Source: Streptomyces sp. NBC_00154 | Lineage (GTDB): Bacteria; Actinomycetota; Actinomycetes; Streptomycetales; Streptomycetaceae | Direction of reading: 5' to 3' | Length of the DNA: 64,000 bases | Assembly (NCBI RefSeq): GCF_026342835.1 | Contig: NZ_JAPEMI010000001.1 | Coordinates: 4,470,501-4,534,500 of the forward strand | Shown here: piece by piece, positions 34,225-42,957 of the stretch | How positions within the stretch are numbered: position 1 is the stretch's first letter | Layout of the letters: each line of letters opens with the position of its first letter | Made by a program: the position numbers and the translations under genes | The notes under the pieces: generated by a model | Seen by the model: only the letters and a program-made list of their open reading frames with translations | What the model was told of the DNA's origin: nothing | The model's database searches: none

Positions 34225-37200
34225 ATGCTCGAACCGAACGAGCCCGGCACGACCGGGAACGCCGAAGGGAACAACACCCCCGGGGACAAGCTGCCGCCGC
34301 GCCGCAGGCGCCGTGCCGCTTCCCGCCCGGCCGGCCCGCCGTCGGGCGCCGCCGGCTCGGAGGCTGCGGCGCCGGCCATACCGGCCGTTGACGCCGCAGT
34401 GTCCGACACCACCGTCGCCGCCGACGAGGCGGAGGCCGCACCGCCGGCGCGTACTCGTCGCCGTGCGGTCCGCAAGGCGACCGCCCCCGCGGGTGCGCCG
34501 GAGGCCGCCGAGCTCGTGGAGACCTCCACGAGCGCTGCCCCCGCAGAGACTGCGGAGCCCGCCCCGGTCGAAGAGACCCCTGAGGCCGCTGAGGCGCCGC
34601 GTGTGCGTCGCCGTGCGACCCGTAAGGCGACCGCTCCGGCGGGTACGCCGAAGGCCGAGAAGACCGCCGAGGTCGCCGAGACCGAGGCCGCCCCGGTCGA
34701 AGAGACCCCTGAGACCGCTGAGGCGCCGCGTGTGCGTCGCCGGGCGTCCCGGAAGGCCACCGCTCCGGCAGGTGCTCCGCCGGCCGCCGAGGCCGTGGAG
34801 GTCGTCGAGCCCACCCCGGCCGTCGAGACCGAGGCGCCCGAGCCGCCCGCCGTCGCCGAGCCCGTCGTGGCCGAGGCGCCCCGCCGTACCCGCCGCCGGG
34901 CATCCGCTCCGGCCGGTACGCCGCAGACCACGTCGGCCGACACCGGGACCGATGAGACCGTGGAGGCCGCACCGGTCGCCGAGGCCGCTGAGCCGGAGGC
35001 CCCGCGCGGCCGTCGTCGGGCGGTCCGTAAGGCGACCGCTCCGGCGGGTGCGCCGCAGACCGCCGAGGCCGTTGCCCCTGCCGAGATCGTCACCGAGACC
35101 CCGGTCGAGGCCGCTGCCGCCGAGGAGCCGGCCGCCGAGCCCGAGGAGGCGGCCGAGAGCGCCGCGCCGCGTGGCCGTCAGCGCCGTCGGGCCACCGCCG
35201 CCGCGGGCAGGCCGGAGTTCACCGGAAAGGTCGAGGAGCCCGCCCGTAAGAGCCGTCGCGCGGCGCGCCCGGCCGTGGCCGTCTTCCAGGCGCCGGTCTT
35301 CGCCGAGCCGATGTTCCAGACCCCGGAGACCGCCGCAGCCGCGGCCGCGGCCGCCGGCACCCCCTCGCGTTACGACGAGGCCGAGGAAGAGATCGAGACG
35401 GTCGAGGAGACCGCCGTGACCGAGGAGGCTGCTGCCGAGGCGGCCCCCGTCGCCGAGGCCGCGCCGCAGGGCGGCTCGCGTCGGCGTCGCCGCCGTCGCG
35501 GCGAGGCCGCCGAGACCGAGCCCGCCGACGAGCGGACGCCCGCGCCCGCCGCCCCGGTCGAGGAGCCGGTCGAGGACGAGCACGAGCTGGAGGCCGAAGG
35601 CGAGGCCGAGCACGAGGGCGAGGAGTCGGACGAGTACGGGGACCGGCCCTCGCGCCGTCGTCGTCGCGGTGGCCGTCGCCGTCGCCGCGGTGAGCCGACC
35701 GAGGGCGAAGAAGCCGCGGAGCAGCACGCCGCCGACACGTCCGAGGACGAGCACGAGGCCGACGAGGAGGAGGAAGAAGAGGACCACGAACTGACCGCTT
35801 CCGGCTCCAGCAGCAGCCGTCGCCGCCGTCGTCGCCGTCGTCGCAGCGGTGACGCCTCGCCCGAGGCCGAAGCCGGTACGGACGACCCGGAGCGTACGGT
35901 CGTCAAGGTCCGTGAGCCCCGGAAGAAGGAAGCCGAGCGCGAGCCCGGCACCGGCTTCGACGAGGTCCAGTCCATCAAGGGCTCGACCCGTATGGAGGCG
36001 AAGAAGCAGCGTCGCCGCGAAGGCCGTGAGCAGGGCCGCCGGCGCGTCCCGATCATCACGGAGGCGGAGTTCCTGGCCCGCCGCGAGGCCGTCGAGCGCG
36101 TGATGGTCGTCCGTCAGAACGGCGAGCGCACCCAGATCGGCGTCCTCGAGGACAACGTGCTCGTCGAGCACTACGTCAACAAGGAGCAGGCCACCAGCTA
36201 CGTCGGCAACGTCTACCTGGGCAAGGTGCAGAACGTACTGCCGTCCATGGAGGCTGCCTTCGTCGACATCGGCAAGGGCCGCAACGCCGTCCTGTACGCC
36301 GGTGAGGTCAACTTCGAGGCGCTCGGCATGGCCCATGGGCCGCGTCGGATCGAGACCGCGCTGAAGTCCGGCCAGTCCGTCCTCGTCCAGGTGACGAAGG
36401 ACCCGATCGGCCACAAGGGCGCCCGCCTGACCAGCCAGGTCTCGCTGCCCGGCCGTTACCTGGTCTATGTGCCCGAGGGCTCGATGACCGGTATCAGCCG
36501 CAAGCTGCCCGACACGGAGCGCGCCCGGCTGAAGACCATCCTCAAGAAGATCGTCCCCGAGGACGCGGGCGTCATCGTGCGCACCGCCGCCGAGGGTGCG
36601 AGCGAGGACGAGCTGCGCCGCGATGTCGAGCGGCTGCAGCAGCAGTGGGAGGACATCCAGAAGAAGTCGAAGAGCAACGGCAGCGCCAACGCGCCGACGC
36701 TGCTCTACGGCGAGCCGGACATGACGGTCCGAGTCGTCCGCGACATCTTCAACGAGGACTTCTCGAAGGTCATCGTCAGCGGTGACGACGCGTGGGAGAC
36801 CATCCACGGTTACGTCGCACACGTTGCCCCCGACCTGACGGACCGTCTGTCGAGGTGGACCTCCGAGGTCGACATCTTCGCGACCTACCGGATCGACGAG
36901 CAGTTGATGAAGGCGCTGGACCGCAAGGTCTGGCTGCCCAGCGGCGGCTCGCTGGTGATCGACAAGACCGAGGCGATGGTCGTCGTCGACGTCAACACCG
37001 GCAAGTTCACCGGTCAGGGCGGCAACCTCGAGGAGACCGTCACCAGGAACAACCTGGAGGCGGCCGAGGAGATCGTGCGCCAGCTGCGGCTGCGCGACCT
37101 CGGCGGCATCGTCGTCATCGACTTCATCGACATGGTCCTGGAGTCCAACCGGGATCTGGTGCTGCGGCGTCTGCTGGAGTGCCTGGGTCGCGACCGTACG

Positions 37201-38229
37201 AAGCACCAGGTCGCCGAGGTCACCTCGCTGGGCCTGGTCCAGATGACCCGCAAGCGGGTGGGCCAGGGTCTGCTGGAGTCCTTCTCCGAGACCTGTGTCC
37301 ACTGCAACGGGCGCGGCGTGATCGTGCACATGGAGCAGCCGACGACGGTCGGGGGCGGCGGCAACGGCAAGCGTGCGAAGAAGCGCGGCCGCGGTGGCGC
37401 CGGTGAGCAGCCCGAGGCTCTCGTCGAGCACGAGCACGAGCACGAGCACGTGGAGGCCGAGGTGGAGACCGAGGCCGAGGTGGCTGCCGAGGTCGCCGTT
37501 CCGGTGGCACTTCCCGAGCCGGAATTCGTACCGGACGAGGAGCTGTACAGCAGCCCGGCCGAGGCCGAGGCGGCCGCTTCGCGCGGCCGTGGCCGTCGGC
37601 GCGCGACCCGCAAGGCAACGGCCCCGGCCGGCGCCCCGAGGACGGCGCCCGAGCCCACCCCGGTCGTGGAGCCGGAGCCGGTGACCGAGCCCGTGCCGGT
37701 CGTCGAGGCCCCGGTGGCCGAGGCTCCGCAGGGCCGTACGCGCCGTCGGGCGACCCGCAAGGCGACTGCTCCGGCGGGCTCGCCGGCCGCGGCCGAGCCG
37801 GTCGAGGCGCCGCTGCCCGTAGCGGACGTGGTTGCTGCCGAGGCCGTGGTGGTCGAGGCCCCGGTGGCCGAGGCCGCACCCGAGGAGGTGGCCGCCCCGC
37901 CGCGTGCCCGGCGCCGGGTGACCCGCAAGGTCACCGCCCCCGCGGGCTCGCCCGCAGGTGCGGACGGTGCGGAGGTCGTCGTGGTGACGGGCTCCACCGA
38001 GCCGAAGCCCGAGGCCGCACCGGCCCCGGCCGACGCCACCGCCGTTGCCCCGGAAGCCGCGGAGACCGCGGAGGCCGAGGCCCCGGCGAAGAAGACGGCC
38101 CGCAAGACCGCCAAGAAGGCCACCGCCAAGAAGGCAGCCACCAAGAAGACGGCTGCCAAAAAGACCGTCGCGAAGAAGACGACGGCCAAGAAGGCGGCGG
38201 CGAAGAAGACGGCGGCGGCGGAGCAGTAG
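34225..38229 (+). CDS. rne: Ribonuclease E/G, large form with repeat arms on both sides
   Basis: A 1334-residue endoribonuclease that initiates mRNA decay and processes rRNA. The S1-like segment is near 655-690 (VGNVYLGKVQNVLPSMEAAF). The catalytic Asp922 (VVVDVNTGKF) and Asp966/Asp969 (DFIDM) are spaced as in E. coli RNase E, and the zinc-link is C1024-x2-C1027. Basic RRRATRKATAPAGAP-type repeats separated by acidic spacers flank the core: about six before it and three after, with a His/Glu run near 1065. The last ~45 residues are KKTA-type, histone-H1-like. Both arms probably bind RNA or partners. The ATG at 34225 follows GGGAGA. A 230-bp leader precedes it. Confidence 0.93.
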   Translation: MLEPNEPGTTGNAEGNNTPGDKLPPRRRRRAASRPAGPPSGAAGSEAAAPAIPAVDAAVSDTTVAADEAEAAPPARTRRRAVRKATAPAGAPEAAELVETSTSAAPAETAEPAPVEETPEAAEAPRVRRRATRKATAPAGTPKAEKTAEVAETEAAPVEETPETAEAPRVRRRASRKATAPAGAPPAAEAVEVVEPTPAVETEAPEPPAVAEPVVAEAPRRTRRRASAPAGTPQTTSADTGTDETVEAAPVAEAAEPEAPRGRRRAVRKATAPAGAPQTAEAVAPAEIVTETPVEAAAAEEPAAEPEEAAESAAPRGRQRRRATAAAGRPEFTGKVEEPARKSRRAARPAVAVFQAPVFAEPMFQTPETAAAAAAAAGTPSRYDEAEEEIETVEETAVTEEAAAEAAPVAEAAPQGGSRRRRRRRGEAAETEPADERTPAPAAPVEEPVEDEHELEAEGEAEHEGEESDEYGDRPSRRRRRGGRRRRRGEPTEGEEAAEQHAADTSEDEHEADEEEEEEDHELTASGSSSSRRRRRRRRRSGDASPEAEAGTDDPERTVVKVREPRKKEAEREPGTGFDEVQSIKGSTRMEAKKQRRREGREQGRRRVPIITEAEFLARREAVERVMVVRQNGERTQIGVLEDNVLVEHYVNKEQATSYVGNVYLGKVQNVLPSMEAAFVDIGKGRNAVLYAGEVNFEALGMAHGPRRIETALKSGQSVLVQVTKDPIGHKGARLTSQVSLPGRYLVYVPEGSMTGISRKLPDTERARLKTILKKIVPEDAGVIVRTAAEGASEDELRRDVERLQQQWEDIQKKSKSNGSANAPTLLYGEPDMTVRVVRDIFNEDFSKVIVSGDDAWETIHGYVAHVAPDLTDRLSRWTSEVDIFATYRIDEQLMKALDRKVWLPSGGSLVIDKTEAMVVVDVNTGKFTGQGGNLEETVTRNNLEAAEEIVRQLRLRDLGGIVVIDFIDMVLESNRDLVLRRLLECLGRDRTKHQVAEVTSLGLVQMTRKRVGQGLLESFSETCVHCNGRGVIVHMEQPTTVGGGGNGKRAKKRGRGGAGEQPEALVEHEHEHEHVEAEVETEAEVAAEVAVPVALPEPEFVPDEELYSSPAEAEAAASRGRGRRRATRKATAPAGAPRTAPEPTPVVEPEPVTEPVPVVEAPVAEAPQGRTRRRATRKATAPAGSPAAAEPVEAPLPVADVVAAEAVVVEAPVAEAAPEEVAAPPRARRRVTRKVTAPAGSPAGADGAEVVVVTGSTEPKPEAAPAPADATAVAPEAAETAEAEAPAKKTARKTAKKATAKKAATKKTAAKKTVAKKTTAKKAAAKKTAAAEQ

Positions 38230-38245
38230 TCGCCGCAGGGCTTTC

Positions 38246-38275
38246 AGAGGTCGGGCCCGACCAGGCCCGACCTCT
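38246..38275. terminator. Terminator 1 after rne
   Basis: An 11-bp stem (agaggtcgggc / gcccgacctct) with an 8-nt loop begins 17 bp after the rne stop. Confidence 0.8.
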
Positions 38276-38278
38276 GCA

Positions 38279-38335
38279 GCAGCGGACGCATCCGGACCGG
38301 CCCGTACGAGTGGCCGGTCCGGATGCGTCCGCTGC
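38279..38335. terminator. Terminator 2 after rne, 24-bp perfect stem
   Basis: Arms 38279-38302 and 38312-38335 are exact reverse complements with a 9-nt loop, directly after the first hairpin. The tandem arrangement should isolate rne transcription very tightly. Confidence 0.85.
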
Positions 38336-38497
38336 ACCTGCCGCACCCGCCCGGTCCTCGGAGACTGCGCGGGACCGGACCCGGCCGGGGCGGCTTCGCT
38401 CACGTGACCCAGGCAACTGTCCTCGGGCCGTCGTCGGACGCGCCGCGACCGGACAATGAACTCGTAGAGCACGACCCAGGAAGCAAGGAGAACCTTC

Positions 38498-39250
38498 ATG
38501 ATCGGCCTGATACTCGCAGCCGGTGCCGGACGGCGTCTGCGCCCGTACACCGACACCCTTCCCAAGGCCCTGGTGCCGGTAGGCCCCGAGGGTGACGAGG
38601 AGAGCCTCACCGTCATCGATCTGACGCTGGGCAACTTCGCCGAGGTGGGGCTGACCGAGGTCGCGATCATCGTGGGTTACCGCAAGGAGGCCGTGTACGC
38701 CCGCAAGGAGGCTCTTGAGGCCAAGTACGGCGTCACGATCACGCTGATCGACAACGACAAGGCCGAGGAGTGGAACAACGCGTACTCCCTCTGGTGCGGC
38801 CGCGACTCGATCAAGCACAGCGTGATCCTCGCCAACGGCGACACCGTGCACCCGGTCTCCGTCGAGAAGACGCTGCTGGCCGCACGCGGTGACGGCAAGC
38901 GGATCATCCTTGCCCTCGACACGGTGAAGCAGCTCGCCGACGAGGAGATGAAGGTCGTCGTGGACCCCGAGAAGGGCGTCCAGCGGATCACCAAGCTGAT
39001 GGACCCGGCGGACGCGACGGGCGAGTACATCGGTGTCACCCTCATCGAGGGCGATGCGGCCGACGAGCTCGCGGACGCGCTGCGGACGACCTTCGAGCGC
39101 GACCCGGACCTGTACTACGAGGACGGCTACCAGGAGCTCGTCAACCGCGGCTTCAAGGTCGACGTGGCGTCGATCGGCGACATCCAGTGGGTCGAGATCG
39201 ACAACCACGAGGACCTCGCCAAGGGCAGGAGGATCGCGTGCCAGTACTGA
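38498..39250 (+). CDS. Sugar-phosphate / phosphocholine cytidylyltransferase-like nucleotidyltransferase
   Basis: A 250-residue NTP-transferase. The nucleotide-binding signature is LILAAGAGRRLRPYTDTLPKALVPV (residues about 4-28, shown in part: AAGAGRRLRP), followed by the acidic ILANGDT (GD metal-binding pair). It resembles phosphocholine cytidylyltransferases of the LicC type. The ATG at 38498 is preceded by AAGGAG. The next gene overlaps by 13 bp, so cytidylyl activation of a glycerol or alditol phosphate made by that enzyme is a reasonable inference. The exact substrate is unknown. Confidence 0.8.
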   Translation: MIGLILAAGAGRRLRPYTDTLPKALVPVGPEGDEESLTVIDLTLGNFAEVGLTEVAIIVGYRKEAVYARKEALEAKYGVTITLIDNDKAEEWNNAYSLWCGRDSIKHSVILANGDTVHPVSVEKTLLAARGDGKRIILALDTVKQLADEEMKVVVDPEKGVQRITKLMDPADATGEYIGVTLIEGDAADELADALRTTFERDPDLYYEDGYQELVNRGFKVDVASIGDIQWVEIDNHEDLAKGRRIACQY

Positions 39251-40299
39251 CCCGCCTCATACCGGCGCCGATCGTCGTCGATATCCGCGCGGGTGCCCTG
39301 GCCGATCTCGCGAGCGTCCTCGCGGACCAGAGGATCTCCAGCTCGGGCAAGCTGGCGGTCGCGATCAGCGCAGGGTCCGGTCAGGCGCTGCGCGAGCGGC
39401 TCTCGTCGAGCCTGCCGAGTGCTTCCTGGTTCGAGGTCGGCGGCGGCTCCCTCGGGGACGCGATCAAGCTCGCCGAGGCCATGAAGTCCGGGCGTTACGA
39501 CGCCGTGGTCGGCCTCGGCGGCGGAAAGATCATCGACTGTGCGAAGTTCGCCGCGGCGCGTGTCGGGCTGCCGCTGGTCGCGGTGGCGACGAACCTCTCC
39601 CACGACGGTCTCTGCTCGCCGGTCGCCACACTGGACAACGACGCGGGCCGTGGCTCGTACGGTGTCCCGAACCCGATCGCGGTCCTGATCGACCTCGACA
39701 TCATCCGCGAGGCCCCGGCCCGGTTCGTGCGCTCCGGGATCGGCGACGCGCTGTCCAACATCTCCGCGGTCGCGGACTGGGAGCTCGCCCATGAGGTCAA
39801 GGGCGAGGACATCGACGGCCTCGCTGCCGCGATGGCCCGCCAGGCTGGTGAGGCGGTGCTGCGCCACCCCGGCGGCATCGGGGACGACAGCTTCCTGCAG
39901 GTGCTGGCCGAAGGGCTGGTGATCACCGGTATCTCGATGTCGGTCGCGGGCGACAGCCGCCCCGCTTCCGGCGCGTGCCACGAGATCAACCACGCCTTCG
40001 ATCTGCTCTTCCCTCAGCGTGCCGCCAGCCACGGCGAGCAGTGCGGTCTGGGCGCGGCGTTCGCGATGCATCTGCGCGGTGCCCGCGAGGAGTCCGTGCA
40101 GATGGCCCGGACACTGCGCGGCCACGGCCTGCCCGTGCTGGCCGAGGAGATCGGCTTCACCGCGGACGAGTTCGTCTCGGTGGTCGAATTCGCTCCTCGG
40201 ACCAGGCCGGGGCGCTACACGATCTTGGAGCACCTGAACCTGTCCGCGGACGGGATCCGGGATGCCTACGACGAGTACGTGAAGGCTGTCGAGGCCTGA
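39238..40299 (+). CDS. Iron-containing alcohol dehydrogenase family, sn-glycerol-1-phosphate dehydrogenase-like
   Basis: A 353-residue protein of the EgsA/AraM-type glycerol-1-phosphate dehydrogenase branch. The NAD(P)-binding GGGKIIDCAKFAA loop is present. Metal ligands are expected in the D and H of SGACHEINHAF and in ASHGEQ. The conserved TNLSHDGLCSP segment is also typical of this group. It would reduce dihydroxyacetone phosphate to sn-glycerol-1-phosphate. The GTG at 39238 has GGAGG upstream and overlaps the cytidylyltransferase gene, so the two form a unit, perhaps making a CDP-activated glycerol. Confidence 0.82.
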   Translation: MPVLTRLIPAPIVVDIRAGALADLASVLADQRISSSGKLAVAISAGSGQALRERLSSSLPSASWFEVGGGSLGDAIKLAEAMKSGRYDAVVGLGGGKIIDCAKFAAARVGLPLVAVATNLSHDGLCSPVATLDNDAGRGSYGVPNPIAVLIDLDIIREAPARFVRSGIGDALSNISAVADWELAHEVKGEDIDGLAAAMARQAGEAVLRHPGGIGDDSFLQVLAEGLVITGISMSVAGDSRPASGACHEINHAFDLLFPQRAASHGEQCGLGAAFAMHLRGAREESVQMARTLRGHGLPVLAEEIGFTADEFVSVVEFAPRTRPGRYTILEHLNLSADGIRDAYDEYVKAVEA

Positions 40300-40313
40300 A
40301 TCAGGGGCCCGGT

Positions 40314-40342
40314 TTGACCGGCTGTCCAAGGCCCCGTAGCCT
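40314..40342 (+). promoter_or_regulatory. rplU promoter (TTGACC-17-TAGCCT)
   Basis: -35 TTGACC (40314-40319), 17-bp spacer, -10 TAGCCT (40337-40342). This is a good match to the principal sigma factor (HrdB) consensus, predicting a ~145-nt leader before rplU. Confidence 0.75.
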
Positions 40343-40382
40343 TGACCGTCGGCGTTTGTTCGCCACACCTCTGAGCACTGAC

Positions 40383-40453
40383 CTCCCGCTCGTACGGGAG
40401 AGGCCGCTCGTCCAATCCGGATCGTCGCGGGTCTTCGGACCCGTGTGAGCGGC
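40383..40453 (+). promoter_or_regulatory. Structured 5' leader of rplU-rpmA
   Basis: Two structures lie in the leader. The first is ctcccg/cgggag (40383-40400). The second is a longer arm closed by gccgctc (40403-40409) and gagcggc (40447-40453), which contains cgggtc-ttcg-gacccg with a stable UUCG-type loop. This is a candidate ribosomal-protein autoregulatory leader, possibly bound by L21. Confidence 0.5.
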
Positions 40454-40494
40454 TGGCATCAGGGGATTCCGTTCCGAGCGAGAGTGAGATCCGC

Positions 40495-40815
40495 GTGTAC
40501 GCCATCGTGCGCAGCGGTGGCCGCCAGCACAAGGTTGCTGTCGGTGACATCGTTGAGGTTGACAAGATTCCCACTGCCCAGGTTGGTGACACGGTCGAGC
40601 TCTCGACCCTGCTCGTGGTCGACGGCGACGCCGTGACCAGCGACCCGTGGGTGCTGGCCGGGATCAAGGTTCAGGCCGAGATCGTGGACCACCACAAGGG
40701 CGCGAAGATCGACATCCTTCGCTACAAGAACAAGACCGGCTACCGCCGTCGCCAGGGTCACCGCCAGCAGTACACGGCGATCAAGGTCACCGGTATCCCC
40801 GCGGCTGCGAAGTAA
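40495..40815 (+). CDS. rplU: 50S ribosomal protein L21
   Basis: A 106-residue protein. It starts MYAIVRSGGRQHKVAVGD (GTG start) and ends in the typical KTGYRRRQGHRQQYT segment that contacts 23S rRNA. It is co-transcribed with rpmA, 14 bp downstream, and preceded by the consensus promoter and structured leader above. Confidence 0.97.
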   Translation: MYAIVRSGGRQHKVAVGDIVEVDKIPTAQVGDTVELSTLLVVDGDAVTSDPWVLAGIKVQAEIVDHHKGAKIDILRYKNKTGYRRRQGHRQQYTAIKVTGIPAAAK

Positions 40816-40829
40816 GGGACTGAGAAAAG

Positions 40830-41087
40830 ATGGCACACAAGAAGGGCGCATCGTCCACCCGGAACGGGCGCGATTCCAACGCTCAGCGGCTCGGCGTCAA
40901 GCGCTTCGGCGGCCAGGCCGTCAACGCCGGTGAGATCCTGGTCCGCCAGCGCGGCACCCACTTCCACCCGGGCACGGGCGTCGGCCGTGGCGGCGACGAC
41001 ACGCTGTTCGCGCTCGCCGCTGGTGCGGTCGAGTTCGGCACCCACCGTGGCCGCAAGGTCGTGAACATCGTTCCGATCGCCGAGTAA
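40830..41087 (+). CDS. rpmA: 50S ribosomal protein L27
   Basis: An 85-residue protein. It starts MAHKKGASSTRNGRDS, whose N-terminal tail reaches the peptidyl-transferase centre, followed by RLGVKRFGG and RQRGTHFHPG. No N-terminal cleavage extension of the Staphylococcus type is present. It forms the conserved rplU-rpmA-obg order. Confidence 0.97.
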   Translation: MAHKKGASSTRNGRDSNAQRLGVKRFGGQAVNAGEILVRQRGTHFHPGTGVGRGGDDTLFALAAGAVEFGTHRGRKVVNIVPIAE

Positions 41088-41116
41088 TTTCGGCGCTCGT
41101 CGAGCGGTTTCTGCGG

Positions 41117-41155
41117 AGGCGGACCTCACTTCCCGTATGGGAAGCGGGTCCGCCT
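41117..41155. terminator. Terminator after rpmA
   Basis: A 9-bp stem (aggcggacc / ggtccgcct) encloses an inner cttccc-gtat-gggaag hairpin and is followed by TT. It separates rpmA from obg. Confidence 0.8.
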
Positions 41156-41229
41156 TTCGCGTGTTTCTCCTAAGAGAGACAGCATGAGCTTGAAACATTT
41201 CTGCATGTATGTAACTGGAGGTTCCAACC

Positions 41230-42669
41230 ATGACCACCTTCGTGGACCGCGTCGAGCTGCATGTCGCCGCGGGTAACGGAGGCCACGGCTGTGCCTCCGT
41301 TCACCGTGAGAAGTTCAAGCCGCTCGGCGGCCCGGACGGCGGCAACGGCGGCCGTGGCGGCGATGTGACCCTGGTCGTCGACCAGGACATCACCACGCTC
41401 CTCGACTACCACCACAGTCCGCACCGCAAGGCCACCAACGGCCAGCCCGGCGCGGGCGACAACCGCACCGGCAAGGAGGGCCAGGACCTCGTCCTGCCGG
41501 TCCCCGACGGCACGGTCGTGCTCGACAGGAACGGCAACGTGCTGGCCGACCTGGTCGGTCAGGGCACCACGTTCGTGGCCGGCCAGGGCGGCCGCGGAGG
41601 CCTCGGCAACGCGGCACTCGCCTCCGCCCGCCGCAAGGCCCCCGGCTTCGCGCTGCTCGGCGAGCCGGGCGAGTCCCGGGACATCGTCCTGGAGCTCAAG
41701 ACCGTTGCTGACGTGGCTCTGGTGGGTTACCCGAGCGCCGGCAAGTCCTCGCTGATCTCGGTCCTGTCCGCGGCCAAGCCGAAGATCGCCGACTACCCGT
41801 TCACCACGCTCGTCCCGAACCTGGGCGTGGTCACCGCGGGCAGCACCGTCTACACCATCGCCGACGTCCCGGGCCTGATCCCGGGCGCCAGCCAGGGCAG
41901 GGGCCTCGGTCTGGAGTTCCTGCGGCACGTCGAGCGCTGCTCGGTCCTCGTACACGTGCTGGACACGGCGACGCTGGAGTCCGACCGCGACCCGGTCTCC
42001 GACCTCGACATGATCGAGGAGGAGCTGAAGCAGTACGGCGGTCTTGACGACCGGCCCCGCATCGTCGTCCTCAACAAGATCGACATTCCGGACGGTCAGG
42101 ACCTCGCCGACTTGATCCGGCCGGAACTGGAGGAGCGCGGCTACCGCGTCTTCGAGGTGTCCGCCGTCGCCCGTACCGGTCTCAAGGAGCTCTCCTACGC
42201 GCTCGCCGGTGTGATCGCCGAGGCGCGTGCCGCCAAGCCAGTGGAGGAGGCGACCCGCATCGTCATCCGTCCGAAGGCCGTGGACGACGCGGGCTTCACC
42301 GTCACGCTGGAGGAGGACGGCATCTACCGGGTGCGCGGCGAGAAGCCGGAGCGCTGGGTGCGGCAGACCGACTTCAACAACGACGAGGCCGTCGGCTATC
42401 TGGCGGACCGTCTCAACCGTCTCGGTGTCGAGGGCGAGCTGATGAAGGCCGGCGCCCGGGCGGGCGACGGTGTGGCCATCGGCGCCGAGGACAACGCGGT
42501 CGTCTTCGACTGGGAGCCGACCGTGGCGGCGGGTGCGGAGATGCTCGGGCGTCGTGGCGAGGACCACCGTCTCGAAGCGCCGCGTCCGGCCGCGCAGCGC
42601 CGTCGCGACCGTGAGTCGGAGCGGGACGAAGCCAGCAAGGAATACCAGGAGTTCGACCCGTTCGCGTAG
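41230..42669 (+). CDS. obgE: GTPase Obg (ribosome assembly, development)
   Basis: A 479-residue GTPase. The N-terminal glycine-rich Obg fold (residues 1-158) is followed by the G domain with P-loop GYPSAGKSSL (166-175), DVPG near 213 and NKID near 283. An OCT domain (about 350-425) and a charged C-terminal extension ending EFDPFA follow. Obg acts in late 50S assembly and in Streptomyces affects aerial-mycelium development. The ATG at 41230 has a GGAGG site. Confidence 0.97.
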   Translation: MTTFVDRVELHVAAGNGGHGCASVHREKFKPLGGPDGGNGGRGGDVTLVVDQDITTLLDYHHSPHRKATNGQPGAGDNRTGKEGQDLVLPVPDGTVVLDRNGNVLADLVGQGTTFVAGQGGRGGLGNAALASARRKAPGFALLGEPGESRDIVLELKTVADVALVGYPSAGKSSLISVLSAAKPKIADYPFTTLVPNLGVVTAGSTVYTIADVPGLIPGASQGRGLGLEFLRHVERCSVLVHVLDTATLESDRDPVSDLDMIEEELKQYGGLDDRPRIVVLNKIDIPDGQDLADLIRPELEERGYRVFEVSAVARTGLKELSYALAGVIAEARAAKPVEEATRIVIRPKAVDDAGFTVTLEEDGIYRVRGEKPERWVRQTDFNNDEAVGYLADRLNRLGVEGELMKAGARAGDGVAIGAEDNAVVFDWEPTVAAGAEMLGRRGEDHRLEAPRPAAQRRRDRESERDEASKEYQEFDPFA

Positions 42670-42680
42670 CGCGGGATGCC

Positions 42681-42732
42681 GAGGGGCCTGTCCCCGGACC
42701 AGAGAAATCTCTGGTCCGGGGACAGGCCCCTC
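42681..42732. terminator. Terminator after obg, 24-bp perfect stem
   Basis: Arms 42681-42704 and 42709-42732 are exact reverse complements with a 4-nt loop (aaat), starting 12 bp after the obg stop. Confidence 0.9.
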
Positions 42733-42957
42733 GACCGTTCCGGGAGACTCTCCGGCCGGCTCTCCTACTCCTTGCCGGACGGCCTGTTGTTCGAATATGT
42801 GGGCTGATTCCGTACGGGATCACGGTAAATGGTAGGTTTTGTCCAAAGATTGGATAAACTTTCGCCCGGTGCGCAGCCTTTTGGTGCTTCTGTGTGTCTA
42901 CCTCATGCGAGGACAGAAGCCTGCCCTCGCGCCGACTGAGGGGGTAGGGGGAGCGTG
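42733..42957. other. Upstream region of the GT4 glycosyltransferase operon
   Basis: About 225 bp, clearly lower in GC than the surroundings at 42790-42890 (ggtaggttttgtccaaag and ggataaactttc). It probably holds the promoter, but I see no confident -35/-10 pair. Confidence 0.5.

Noticed and set aside
33487..38670. Very long reverse-strand open frame (1700+ codons) opposite rne
   Set aside because: It is antisense to the repeated, GC-rich rne coding sequence; low-complexity Gly/Leu/Arg composition with no domains. It is a by-product of codon bias.
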